NCBI RefSeq assembly: GCF_033096465.1 | Contig: NZ_AP028156.1 | Span: 1,322,501 to 1,386,500 of the forward strand | Length of the DNA stretch: 64,000 nt | Direction of reading: 5' to 3' | From: Blautia luti | GTDB lineage: Bacteria; Bacillota; Clostridia; Lachnospirales; Lachnospiraceae | Part shown: positions 27,463-35,489 of the stretch, piece after piece | How the letters are laid out: each line of letters opens with the position of its first letter | How positions within the stretch are numbered: position 1 is the first letter of the stretch | Notes under the pieces: generated by a model | The model's database searches: none | What the model was told of the DNA's origin: nothing | The model's input: the letters and a program-made list of their open reading frames with translations, nothing else | Translations under genes and position numbers: made by a program

Positions 27463-29370
27463 ATGAAGAAAAACCGGAAATATTCATTGATACTTGTAGC
27501 AGCTGTGTTTGCCTTGTCCATGGGTGTGTTCTTTTTGCTTTACTGCTTTGACAATAAGTATACGGCAAAAGGTGACCGTGCAATACAGGGGATTCTTTAT
27601 ATACAGGAGGATTCTGTACATTATCTGACAGGAGAATGGGAATATTATCCTGATCTGCTGCTGACACCCCGGGAGCTTGAGGAACATAAAGAAGAGTACT
27701 ACAGCCGTTATATTTCCATAGGAGAATATGGTGGCATGGATCTTGGAGATGAGGATAAATCTCCTTTTGGAAGCGGAACATATCGGCTGACACTGGTGCT
27801 TCCTGAGAAGGAAAAACGATATGCAATAGGTCTTGTTGAAGTATTTTCTTCTTATAATCTGTATGTAAACGGAAATCTGATCGGACAGGTGGGAAATCCG
27901 GATCCGGAGAATTATAAGGAACAGATACAGAACAGAGTTTTTACATTTGAGGGAAAAGGAACTGTGGAGATGATGATCTCTGTGACAGACTGGCATTCAG
28001 TATCCTCCGGCATTCAGTTTGTACCGGTATTTGGCTCTCCTTTGCAGGTGAATCTGATCAGAGGTCTGTCGATTGTGGGTGATGCAGTATATCTGGCGCT
28101 TACATTTTTTGTTTTTCTTTTTGCAGTTTATATGTTTGTGCGTACAAAAAAGACGGAGCTTTGCTTTTTTGCCCTGCTTTGCGTCTGTGTTATAGGATAT
28201 AGTTTCTATCCTGTCCTTCACGCATTTGTCCCTGTAAAAGTGCAGCCCAGTTATGGACTGGAAACTTTATTTTATTATCTGATGTTTGCATGTGTTGTGG
28301 CTGTGCAGCAGAAAATCCTTTGTGATGAAGGACGTTTTCCGGAAATTCTGGCAGTTATCCTTGCGGCGGCAGGTGTTTTGATTTTTACGGCAGAATTGTT
28401 CTGTTCCGGGATTCAGTCTGCAGGCGGTCTTTATCTGATTTCAGGGATTACGGAAATTATGAAATGGTTTTCGGCAGCTTATCTGATGTTCAGAAGTGTG
28501 AAGGATATACAGCAGAAATACAACAGTGTTCTTCTGGTGGGAATTACTGCCTATGCTTCATCTCTGGCAGCAGACAGAATATGGAAAGCCTATGAGCCGA
28601 TCGTAGGAGGATGGTTTACGGAATTTGGATCTGCAGTGCTTGTTTTCTGTGTGGGTCTGACTTTGTGGATAGAGCTTGCCAATGCCTACAGATTCCAGTT
28701 AACCTATGGGGAATACAGCCGTCAGATGGAGCAGAAGATTCTGATGCAGAAACAGCATTACGAAGAGCTTACACAGAAGATGGATGAGATCAGCAAAATG
28801 CGCCATGATATGCGTCATCATCTCCGCACAGTCATGGCTTATGCACAGCAGGAAAAATATGAAGAACTGATGAAGTATCTGCAGGAGTATGCTTCTGTTA
28901 TGACAAAAGAGGAAAAAACAGTCTGTTATTGCAGAAATATGGCAGTAGATGCGGTCATCCATTTCTATGCCGGTGAACTGAAGCAGAGAGGGATTTTGCT
29001 TGAACATGATATGATGCTTCCGAAAAATATCAGCATTTCAGATACTGATTTATGCAAGATTTACGGGAATCTTCTGGAGAATGCTGTGGATGCAGTGGCA
29101 GAACAGTCGCGGGAAAAGAATCCTTATGTAAAGATCCTTACAAAGATTAAGAATAAAAAACTGCTGATAGAAATTTCCAATACGTACACAAATAAAATAC
29201 AGAGAAAAGAAGACAGATTTTATTCGACAAAACATGAAGGCTTTGGGATTGGGACTGCATCTGTGTCAGAGGTGGTACAGAAAGCAGGGGGTTATGTGAC
29301 CTTCTGTACAGAAGATGGTGTATTTAAAGTTAATATTTTCCTGCCTGTAAAAACAGCAGCAGAAGTATAA
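27463..29370 (+). CDS. Membrane sensor histidine kinase (7TM, GHKL type)
   Basis: 635 aa. An N-terminal membrane segment (8-28) is followed by a roughly 160-residue extracytoplasmic beta-sandwich with GTYRLTLVLPE and SYNLYVNGNLIGQVG, resembling carbohydrate-binding or 7TMR-DISM extracellular domains. About seven helices follow (200-405), then a coiled coil, an H-box MRHDMRHH with His448, and a GHKL ATPase with N-box GNLLENAVDA and G-box GFGIG. This is the AgrC/HPK10 type that pairs with LytTR regulators, matching the convergent gene at 29403-30125. AAGGAGGTG sets the start at 27463. Confidence 0.88.
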   Translation: MKKNRKYSLILVAAVFALSMGVFFLLYCFDNKYTAKGDRAIQGILYIQEDSVHYLTGEWEYYPDLLLTPRELEEHKEEYYSRYISIGEYGGMDLGDEDKSPFGSGTYRLTLVLPEKEKRYAIGLVEVFSSYNLYVNGNLIGQVGNPDPENYKEQIQNRVFTFEGKGTVEMMISVTDWHSVSSGIQFVPVFGSPLQVNLIRGLSIVGDAVYLALTFFVFLFAVYMFVRTKKTELCFFALLCVCVIGYSFYPVLHAFVPVKVQPSYGLETLFYYLMFACVVAVQQKILCDEGRFPEILAVILAAAGVLIFTAELFCSGIQSAGGLYLISGITEIMKWFSAAYLMFRSVKDIQQKYNSVLLVGITAYASSLAADRIWKAYEPIVGGWFTEFGSAVLVFCVGLTLWIELANAYRFQLTYGEYSRQMEQKILMQKQHYEELTQKMDEISKMRHDMRHHLRTVMAYAQQEKYEELMKYLQEYASVMTKEEKTVCYCRNMAVDAVIHFYAGELKQRGILLEHDMMLPKNISISDTDLCKIYGNLLENAVDAVAEQSREKNPYVKILTKIKNKKLLIEISNTYTNKIQRKEDRFYSTKHEGFGIGTASVSEVVQKAGGYVTFCTEDGVFKVNIFLPVKTAAEV

Positions 29371-29402
29371 GGGGTATATCAGGAATACTTATTGTAAGAT
29401 GA

Positions 29403-30125
29403 TTATTTATCGGAATCTGATGAAAATAAGTATTCCAGATATGCTTTTTTTATGGCATTGGAGCCGCGTTTGCGTACAGTGACAAGTTCCCGGCTGTCCA
29501 TGAGAAATCCTTCCTCGGTGACCTCCTCGATATGATCCATATTTACGATACAGCCCCTGTAGCAGGAAAGAAAGCATTTCATACCGTCAAGAATCTCCTC
29601 AAATTTCTGGAAAGTCATGTAAGAGCGTATGATACCGGCATCTGTTGTATGTACCTGAATGGCATTGCGGTAAGTATCTACATAGAGAATGCTGCGTACA
29701 GGAATCTTTACAGGAGTTCGGTCAGAAATCAGTTCGATGTATCTGGAATTCTGTGACTGTCTGAGCTGGATTGTGGAAAGGATACGGCACAATTTTTCCG
29801 GATTAAAGGGTTTCAGCAGATAGTAGGATGCCTGGACATCGTAGCTTTCCACAGCATAGGCATCACTGCTTGTAATGAAGATCAGAGCGGCAGTGTCTTT
29901 TGCATCGCGCAATTTTCTGGCTGCATCCATACCGGTCATGGTGTCCATGTAAATGTCCATAATGATCAGGTCATAAAAGCCTGGAGAATATTTTGCGAAA
30001 AAGGACTCTGCACTGGAATACAGACAGATGTCTGCGGATGTGTTCCGGGATTCATAGTAAGAAGAGACAACAGATTTTATCTGCCGCAGATCTTCTTTTG
30101 AATCATCAAGGATTGCAATATTCAA
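29403..30125 (-). CDS. LytTR-family response regulator
   Basis: 240 aa. The receiver domain begins NIAILDDSKED with the phosphoacceptor Asp57 (LIIMDIYMDT), and a C-terminal LytTR DNA-binding domain follows (from about 135; FLSCYRGCIVNMDHIEEV). The start is a TTG at the complement of 30123-30125, chosen because AGGAGG (30134-30139, minus) sits at the right distance and the receiver strand begins directly there. The gene converges on the kinase gene with 32 bases between the stops. It probably controls nearby surface or secreted genes. Confidence 0.9.
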   Translation of the reverse strand: MNIAILDDSKEDLRQIKSVVSSYYESRNTSADICLYSSAESFFAKYSPGFYDLIIMDIYMDTMTGMDAARKLRDAKDTAALIFITSSDAYAVESYDVQASYYLLKPFNPEKLCRILSTIQLRQSQNSRYIELISDRTPVKIPVRSILYVDTYRNAIQVHTTDAGIIRSYMTFQKFEEILDGMKCFLSCYRGCIVNMDHIEEVTEEGFLMDSRELVTVRKRGSNAIKKAYLEYLFSSDSDK

Positions 30126-30134
30126 AAAGAGTAC

Positions 30135-30203
30135 CTCCTGATAAACTGCGAAGCAGTTATTTGGTGTAGAGCTGAGTGACAAAGCGGATTGCGAATGTCC
30201 GCC
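30135..30203. repeat. Dispersed intergenic repeat, copy B
   Basis: Close match to 11271-11340 in the same orientation (CTGATAAACTGC, AGCAGTTATT, AAGCGGATTGCGAAT and TCCGC shared). Its edge provides the ribosome binding site of the response regulator. Confidence 0.65.
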
Positions 30204-30313
30204 TTGCAATATAGTTTGTATTTTAGACTATTTGGAAAGATTATTCAAGGATTACTGTAACCATATTTCATGGAAAATGTCATTTAATCCCATGTATATT
30301 GAAAATGATGTCA

Positions 30314-30343
30314 GAATTTCATATAGTAAGATCATGGAAATTC
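30314..30343. promoter_or_regulatory. Inverted repeat upstream of the secreted protein
   Basis: GAATTTCAT and ATGGAAATTC, 11 bases apart. A related TTTCATGGAAA lies at about 30264-30274. Candidate regulator site, possibly for the adjacent LytTR protein; inferred from position and symmetry. Confidence 0.35.
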
Positions 30344-30385
30344 AGTAAAAAAGACTTACATTTTAAAGAAGGGATGGTAACAACT

Positions 30386-31195
30386 ATGAAGAACTGGAAA
30401 AAATTAATGGCAGGTTTCTGTGTGGCGGCTATGTTAGGTTCTGTGGTTGCTCCGGTATGGGCAGCAGATGACGCAGCAGAAGAAGAGGCAGACGGAGATG
30501 TTGCGGATGTATCAGAAGCAATGTTGGGTCTGTGGAAGGACAGTGCGGGAGATATTTACGGATTCTATAAAGATAATTCGTTTTTTGGCCAGTGGAAGGA
30601 TGAAGAACAGGATGTTCTTGGTGTATATGCTCTGAGTTCAGACGGAGAATATACAGCTCTGGTAATGCAGTTCGCAAATGACGACGGCACGTATGATGAT
30701 GAAAATATGGTAACTTATCTGGTGCAGGCAAATGAGGAAGAGAATCTTCTGGAACTTTATGATCCGGACAGCCTGGACCTGACTGCAACCTTGGAGCCTT
30801 ATGAGGCAGACGGTGATGAGTCGGATTACAATCAGACTTATCAGGATATGGGTGATATCCTGACAGAGTGTTATTCCGGCGAAACAGAAGCGGGTGAGAC
30901 TTTTATTTATGCAGCTAATGAGGATGGAACTTTCTGCTCAGTACTTGTGATCGATCAGGATGATAACTATGTAAGCTTTGTTGGTGAAGGTACTTTTGAT
31001 GAAGAGAATGGTACTGTGACGATTACTGATGAAGTTTCTGAGATGGCACTTACTTTTGGCGTGGCAGTGAATGATGATGATACACTGACACTGGATATGG
31101 GTGATCTTGGAAGCGCTACTGTAGAGGAAGCTACGCTGGCGGTTGCTGTGCAGGGACTGAAGTATGCAGTTGAGAATGGAACTGAGATGAACTGA
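30386..31195 (+). CDS. Secreted acidic protein, function unknown
   Basis: 269 aa from the ATG at 30386. A clear signal peptide (MKNWKKLMAGFCVAAMLGSV, then VAPVWA) with a type I cleavage site precedes a very acidic mature protein (DDAAEEEADGD and many D/E throughout). Two beta-rich, lipocalin-like stretches can be seen: GLWKDSAGDIYGFYKDN with LGVYALSSDGEYTALVM, and ETFIYAANEDGTFCSVLVID. No anchor, lipobox or sortase motif is present, so it is probably released. Upstream codons from 30299 are open but not signal-like and are excluded. It neighbours the two-component system. Confidence 0.65.
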   Translation: MKNWKKLMAGFCVAAMLGSVVAPVWAADDAAEEEADGDVADVSEAMLGLWKDSAGDIYGFYKDNSFFGQWKDEEQDVLGVYALSSDGEYTALVMQFANDDGTYDDENMVTYLVQANEEENLLELYDPDSLDLTATLEPYEADGDESDYNQTYQDMGDILTECYSGETEAGETFIYAANEDGTFCSVLVIDQDDNYVSFVGEGTFDEENGTVTITDEVSEMALTFGVAVNDDDTLTLDMGDLGSATVEEATLAVAVQGLKYAVENGTEMN

Positions 31196-31229
31196 TGAAT
31201 CCTTTTTTATAAAAACAGGGATGAGAATG

Positions 31230-31264
31230 CTCCTTTCCGGGTGATGCCCGGGGAGGAGTTTTTT
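31230..31264 (+). terminator. Terminator after the secreted protein
   Basis: CTCCTTTCCGGG pairs with CCCGGGGAGGAG, followed by TTTTTT. Confidence 0.85.
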
Positions 31265-31373
31265 CGTGCTTCCGGGAATGGGGATAAGTAATAATTAAAA
31301 AGCAGATGGGGGTTTTAGAATACCTGATGAGATGGTATAATGGGAGCGAAAATTACGAGAGAGGTTTAAGTTT

Positions 31374-33191
31374 ATGAATATTCTGAATATAGAGCATGTT
31401 TCCAAGGTGTTTGGTGAAAAGGTGGTTCTGGATGATGTTTCCTATGGGGTGCATCAGGGGGATAAGATTGGGATTATCGGGATTAACGGAACCGGGAAGT
31501 CTACAATTCTGAAGATCATCGGTGGTCTGGAGGATCCGGATGAAGGGCAGGTAATCACACAGAATGGTCTCAGGATTACGTATCTGCCGCAGATGCCGGA
31601 GTTTCCGCAGGGGGCTTCTATCCTGGATTATGTGGCTGAGGGTAAGTGGCAGAAGGACTGGAGCACAGAGAGTGAGGCCAGGAATGTACTGAATAAGCTT
31701 GGAATTATGGATCACGAGGAGAAGATTGATCATTTGTCCGGAGGGCAGAAGAAGAGGGTGGCACTGGCCAGGACATTGGTGAATCCCTGTGATGTGCTGC
31801 TTCTGGACGAGCCTACCAACCATCTGGACAATGAGATGGTGACCTGGCTGGAGGATTTTCTGAGAAGTTTTAAAGGTGTTGTGATCATGGTTACCCATGA
31901 CAGATATTTCCTTGACAGGGTTACCAATAAGATTCTGGAGATCTCCCATGGCAGTCTTTATGCTTATGAGGCCAATTACTCGAAGTTTCTGGAGCTGAAG
32001 GCAGAGCGTGAGGAGATGGAGCTTGCCAGTGAGAGGAAGCGGCAAAGTGTGCTTCGTATGGAACTGGAATGGGCAAAGCGTGGATGCAGGGCAAGAAGTA
32101 CCAAGCAACGGGCACGTCTGGAACGTCTGGAGGAGCTGAAGAATGGAAAGGCTCCGGTACGGGATGTGAATGTGGAACTGGATTCTGTTGAGACACGTAT
32201 GGGAAAGAAGACAATTGAACTTCATCATATCAGCAAGAACTTTGGAGATAAGGTAATCCTGGATGACTTTAATTATATTGTGCTGAGAAATCAGAGACTT
32301 GGGATCATTGGCCCGAATGGATGCGGAAAGTCAACTCTGATCAGGATCATCGATGGAATGGTGCAGCCGGATGCCGGTGAGGTAGAAATCGGTGAGACGA
32401 TCCGCATTGGATATTTTGCACAGGAAGTGCCGGATATGGATACGAATCAGCGTGTGATCGACTATATCCGTGATGTGGCGGAGTATATTCCTACCAGGGA
32501 TGGAAAGATTTCTGCCAGCATGATGTTGGAACGTTTTTTGTTTGACTCTGCTATGCAGTATGCACCCATTGCCAAGTTATCTGGTGGAGAAAAGAGGCGT
32601 CTGTATCTGTTGAAGGTTCTGATGGAGGCACCGAATGTGCTGCTTTTGGATGAGCCAAGTAATGATCTGGATATTCCTACACTGACCATTCTGGAGGATT
32701 ATCTGGATTCTTTTGCGGGAATTGTGATTGCAGTGTCTCATGACAGGTATTTTCTGGATAATATTGTGGACCGGATTTTTGCTTTTGAAGGGAATGGACA
32801 TCTGACTCAGTATGAAGGCGGATATACGGATTATACAGAGGCGCTGGCGAGAAAAGGCGGGGCAGTATCGGAAGGACAGACTACTGTTACCGGTGGAGAA
32901 AAGAAGAAGTCGGCCCAGGCAGACTGGAAACAGAACCGTCCCCAGAAGCTAAAATTTACCTATAAAGAGCAGAGGGAATTTGAAACTATCGATGATGATA
33001 TTGCAGCGCTGGAGGAACTGCTGGAGAAGCTGGATAAGGATATGGAGACCAATGCCACCAATTCTGTGAAGCTTCGTGAGATCATGGAGCAGAAGGAGAA
33101 GGCACGGGCAGATCTGGATGAGAAGATGGACAGGTGGGTTTATCTGAATGATCTGGCAGAGAGAATTGAGGCACAAAAAAGTGAAAAGTGA
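31374..33191 (+). CDS. ABC-F family ATPase, Uup-like
   Basis: 605-aa soluble protein with two ABC cassettes and no membrane domain. Walker A motifs are GINGTGKST and GPNGCGKST, the signatures are LSGGQKKRVALA and LSGGEKRRLYLL, and the Walker B motifs are LLLDEPTNHLD and LLLDEPSNDLD. The interdomain linker has the Uup-like WAKRGCRARSTKQRARLERL, and the C-terminus is a short coiled coil (about 535-605). ABC-F proteins act on ribosomes or nucleic-acid branches; a resistance role is not suggested by context. It has its own TATAAT (31333-31338) and AGAGAGG before the ATG. Confidence 0.9.
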   Translation: MNILNIEHVSKVFGEKVVLDDVSYGVHQGDKIGIIGINGTGKSTILKIIGGLEDPDEGQVITQNGLRITYLPQMPEFPQGASILDYVAEGKWQKDWSTESEARNVLNKLGIMDHEEKIDHLSGGQKKRVALARTLVNPCDVLLLDEPTNHLDNEMVTWLEDFLRSFKGVVIMVTHDRYFLDRVTNKILEISHGSLYAYEANYSKFLELKAEREEMELASERKRQSVLRMELEWAKRGCRARSTKQRARLERLEELKNGKAPVRDVNVELDSVETRMGKKTIELHHISKNFGDKVILDDFNYIVLRNQRLGIIGPNGCGKSTLIRIIDGMVQPDAGEVEIGETIRIGYFAQEVPDMDTNQRVIDYIRDVAEYIPTRDGKISASMMLERFLFDSAMQYAPIAKLSGGEKRRLYLLKVLMEAPNVLLLDEPSNDLDIPTLTILEDYLDSFAGIVIAVSHDRYFLDNIVDRIFAFEGNGHLTQYEGGYTDYTEALARKGGAVSEGQTTVTGGEKKKSAQADWKQNRPQKLKFTYKEQREFETIDDDIAALEELLEKLDKDMETNATNSVKLREIMEQKEKARADLDEKMDRWVYLNDLAERIEAQKSEK

Positions 33192-33366
33192 TTTTTTTCA
33201 GATGCTATTGACTTTGCAGATGGTTCTTTAGTATGATACAGATTATGGAAGATTGCAGGAGCTGCTTTGCAGCAGGGCAATTTGCGGATGCCGGGTCAGT
33301 GATAGAAAATATCTTTTGATTCTGACATCTGTGAGTGAACAGTAAGTGAACAGGAGATATGAAGAT

Positions 33367-34404
33367 ATGGCAGAACAGGTCAGAGTTGTAGTGGACGCAA
33401 TGGGCGGGGATAATGCCCCGGCAGAACCTGTCAAGGCTGCAGTGGAAGCTGTAACAGAGAGACAGGACATAAAAGTAATTCTTACAGGAAAACAGGAAGT
33501 GATAGATAAGGAACTGGCGAAATACTCCGGATATCCGAAGAACCAGATCCAGGTTGTCAATGCATCCCAGGTGATCGAGACAGCAGAACCCCCTGTTTTT
33601 GCGATCCGTAAGAAAAAAGATTCATCAATCGTAGTAGGTTTGAATATGGTTAAGAAACAGGAGGCAGATGCCTTTGTTTCATCAGGAAGTACAGGAGCTG
33701 TTCTTGTTGGCGGACAGGTACTGGTAGGCAGAAGTAAAGGTGTGGAGAGGCCGCCTCTTGCACCGTTGATCCCTACCACGAAGGGTGTTTCCCTTCTGAT
33801 CGACTGTGGTGCCAATGTGGATGCACGTCCATCACATCTGGTACAGTTTGCGAAGATGGGTTCTATTTATATGGAGAATGTAGTCGGCATTAAGAATCCA
33901 AGAGTTGCCATTGTAAATAACGGGGCGGAAGAGGAGAAGGGAAATGCACTTGTAAAAGAAACTTTCCCCCTTCTGAAAGAATGCAAAAGCATTAATTTCA
34001 TCGGAAGTATAGAAGCCAGAGATATCCCGGCAGGATATGCGGATGTGGTCGTATGCGAAGCATTTGTGGGAAATGTGATTCTTAAATTATATGAGGGAGT
34101 TGGTTCTGCCCTGGTTCAGAAGATCAAAGAAGGAATGATGACCAGCACAAGAAGTAAGATCGGTGCACTTCTGGTAAAGCCTGCACTGAAAGAAACTCTG
34201 AAATCCTTTGATGCAACGGAATATGGCGGAGCACCGCTTCTGGGGCTTAAAGGACTTGTGGTAAAGACGCATGGAAGTGCCAAAGCCATTGAAATCAAAC
34301 ATGGTATTTTCCAGTGTGTACAGTTTAAACAGGAGAAGATCAACGAGAAGATCGCAGAGCGTATCCTGGAGGATCAGGAAGTACTGAAGTCCGGAGCAGA
34401 ATAG
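33367..34404 (+). CDS. plsX: Phosphate acyltransferase PlsX
   Basis: Makes acyl phosphate from acyl-ACP, the first step of phosphatidic-acid synthesis. 345 aa. The N-terminal VVVDAMGGDNAP, the middle SSGSTGAVLVGG and the C-terminal EYGGAPLLGL are diagnostic. The start at 33367 uses AGGAG at 33352; the GTG at 33346 overlaps it and is rejected. First of a conserved block plsX-acpP-rnc-smc-ftsY. Confidence 0.96.
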   Translation: MAEQVRVVVDAMGGDNAPAEPVKAAVEAVTERQDIKVILTGKQEVIDKELAKYSGYPKNQIQVVNASQVIETAEPPVFAIRKKKDSSIVVGLNMVKKQEADAFVSSGSTGAVLVGGQVLVGRSKGVERPPLAPLIPTTKGVSLLIDCGANVDARPSHLVQFAKMGSIYMENVVGIKNPRVAIVNNGAEEEKGNALVKETFPLLKECKSINFIGSIEARDIPAGYADVVVCEAFVGNVILKLYEGVGSALVQKIKEGMMTSTRSKIGALLVKPALKETLKSFDATEYGGAPLLGLKGLVVKTHGSAKAIEIKHGIFQCVQFKQEKINEKIAERILEDQEVLKSGAE

Positions 34405-34441
34405 AGCAGGACAGGAACAGAAACAGGAAGGAGGGTTGAAG

Positions 34442-34669
34442 ATGGAACTGGAGAAAATAAGAGCTATCATAGCAGAGGTTCTGAATATTGATGCAGATTC
34501 GATCACAGAAGACACTACATTTGTAGATGATCTTGGTGCAGACTCTCTTGATATTTTTCAGATTATTATGGGGATTGAAGAGGAGTATGACATTGAGCTG
34601 GATAATGAATCTGTCGAACAGATTCAGACAGTCGGTGATGCTGTTGAAGCAATTCGGACAATTAAATAA
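34442..34669 (+). CDS. acpP: Acyl carrier protein
   Basis: 75 aa. The phosphopantetheine serine is in DLGADSLDIF; the protein is highly acidic as expected. GGAGGG precedes the ATG at 34442. Carries acyl chains for fatty-acid synthesis and is the substrate of the upstream PlsX. Confidence 0.96.
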   Translation: MELEKIRAIIAEVLNIDADSITEDTTFVDDLGADSLDIFQIIMGIEEEYDIELDNESVEQIQTVGDAVEAIRTIK

Positions 34670-34794
34670 AAATGTAGCTGTCCGGCAGTCTGAAATTTGA
34701 CAGGAGCATAATACAGGCGCACTGAGCAGTTGCAAAAAATGATGTCGCAGGGTTGTCAGATGACAGCCCTGCGCATATGGAGAGGGTTAGAGGA

Positions 34795-35478
34795 ATGAAT
34801 AGAAAGACAGAAGAATTAGAAGAAATCATAGGATATCATTTTAAAAATAAACATTATCTTACACAGGCACTGACACACAGTTCCTATGCAAATGAGAAAA
34901 AGCTGGGCAAACTTGGAAGCAACGAGAGACTGGAGTTTCTGGGAGATGCAGTGCTGGAGCTGATCAGCAGCGATTTTCTGTACGCGAGGTTTTCACAGGT
35001 GCCGGAAGGAGAACTGACGAAAAAGAGAGCCAGCCTGGTATGCGAGCCAAGCCTTGCTTACTGTGCCAGAGAATTCGGGCTTCCGCAGTTTCTGCTCCTT
35101 GGCAGAGGGGAAGATATGACAGGCGGAAGAAACAGGGATTCTATTGTTTCAGATGCAACAGAGGCATTGCTTGGAGCCATTTATCTGGATGGTGGTTTTG
35201 CTAGTGCAAAGGAGTTTGTGCTGAATTTTATCCTGAATGATATGGAGCACAAACAGCTCTTTTATGATAGCAAGACCATCTTGCAGGAGATTGTGCAGGA
35301 AAATGGTACACAGCCTGTAGAGTATGTTCTGATCGGAGAAGAAGGACCGGATCATAACAAGAACTTTACAGTAGAGGCAAGAGTTAACGGAAAGATCATG
35401 GGTCAGGGAAGCGGCCATACCAAGAAAGCCGCGGAACAGGCGGCAGCATATCAGGCCATCCGTACTATCAAAAAATAG
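34795..35478 (+). CDS. rnc: Ribonuclease III
   Basis: 227-aa double-strand-specific endonuclease for rRNA and mRNA processing. The catalytic signature is NERLEFLGDAVLEL; the second acidic patch is DATEALLGAIYLDGG. The C-terminal dsRNA-binding domain ends GSGHTKKAAEQAAAYQA. The start at 34795 is chosen for GGAGAGGG (34779-34786); in-frame codons back to 34753 are not family-like. smc begins 12 bases later. Confidence 0.95.
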   Translation: MNRKTEELEEIIGYHFKNKHYLTQALTHSSYANEKKLGKLGSNERLEFLGDAVLELISSDFLYARFSQVPEGELTKKRASLVCEPSLAYCAREFGLPQFLLLGRGEDMTGGRNRDSIVSDATEALLGAIYLDGGFASAKEFVLNFILNDMEHKQLFYDSKTILQEIVQENGTQPVEYVLIGEEGPDHNKNFTVEARVNGKIMGQGSGHTKKAAEQAAAYQAIRTIKK

Positions 35479-35489
35479 ACAGGTGAATT

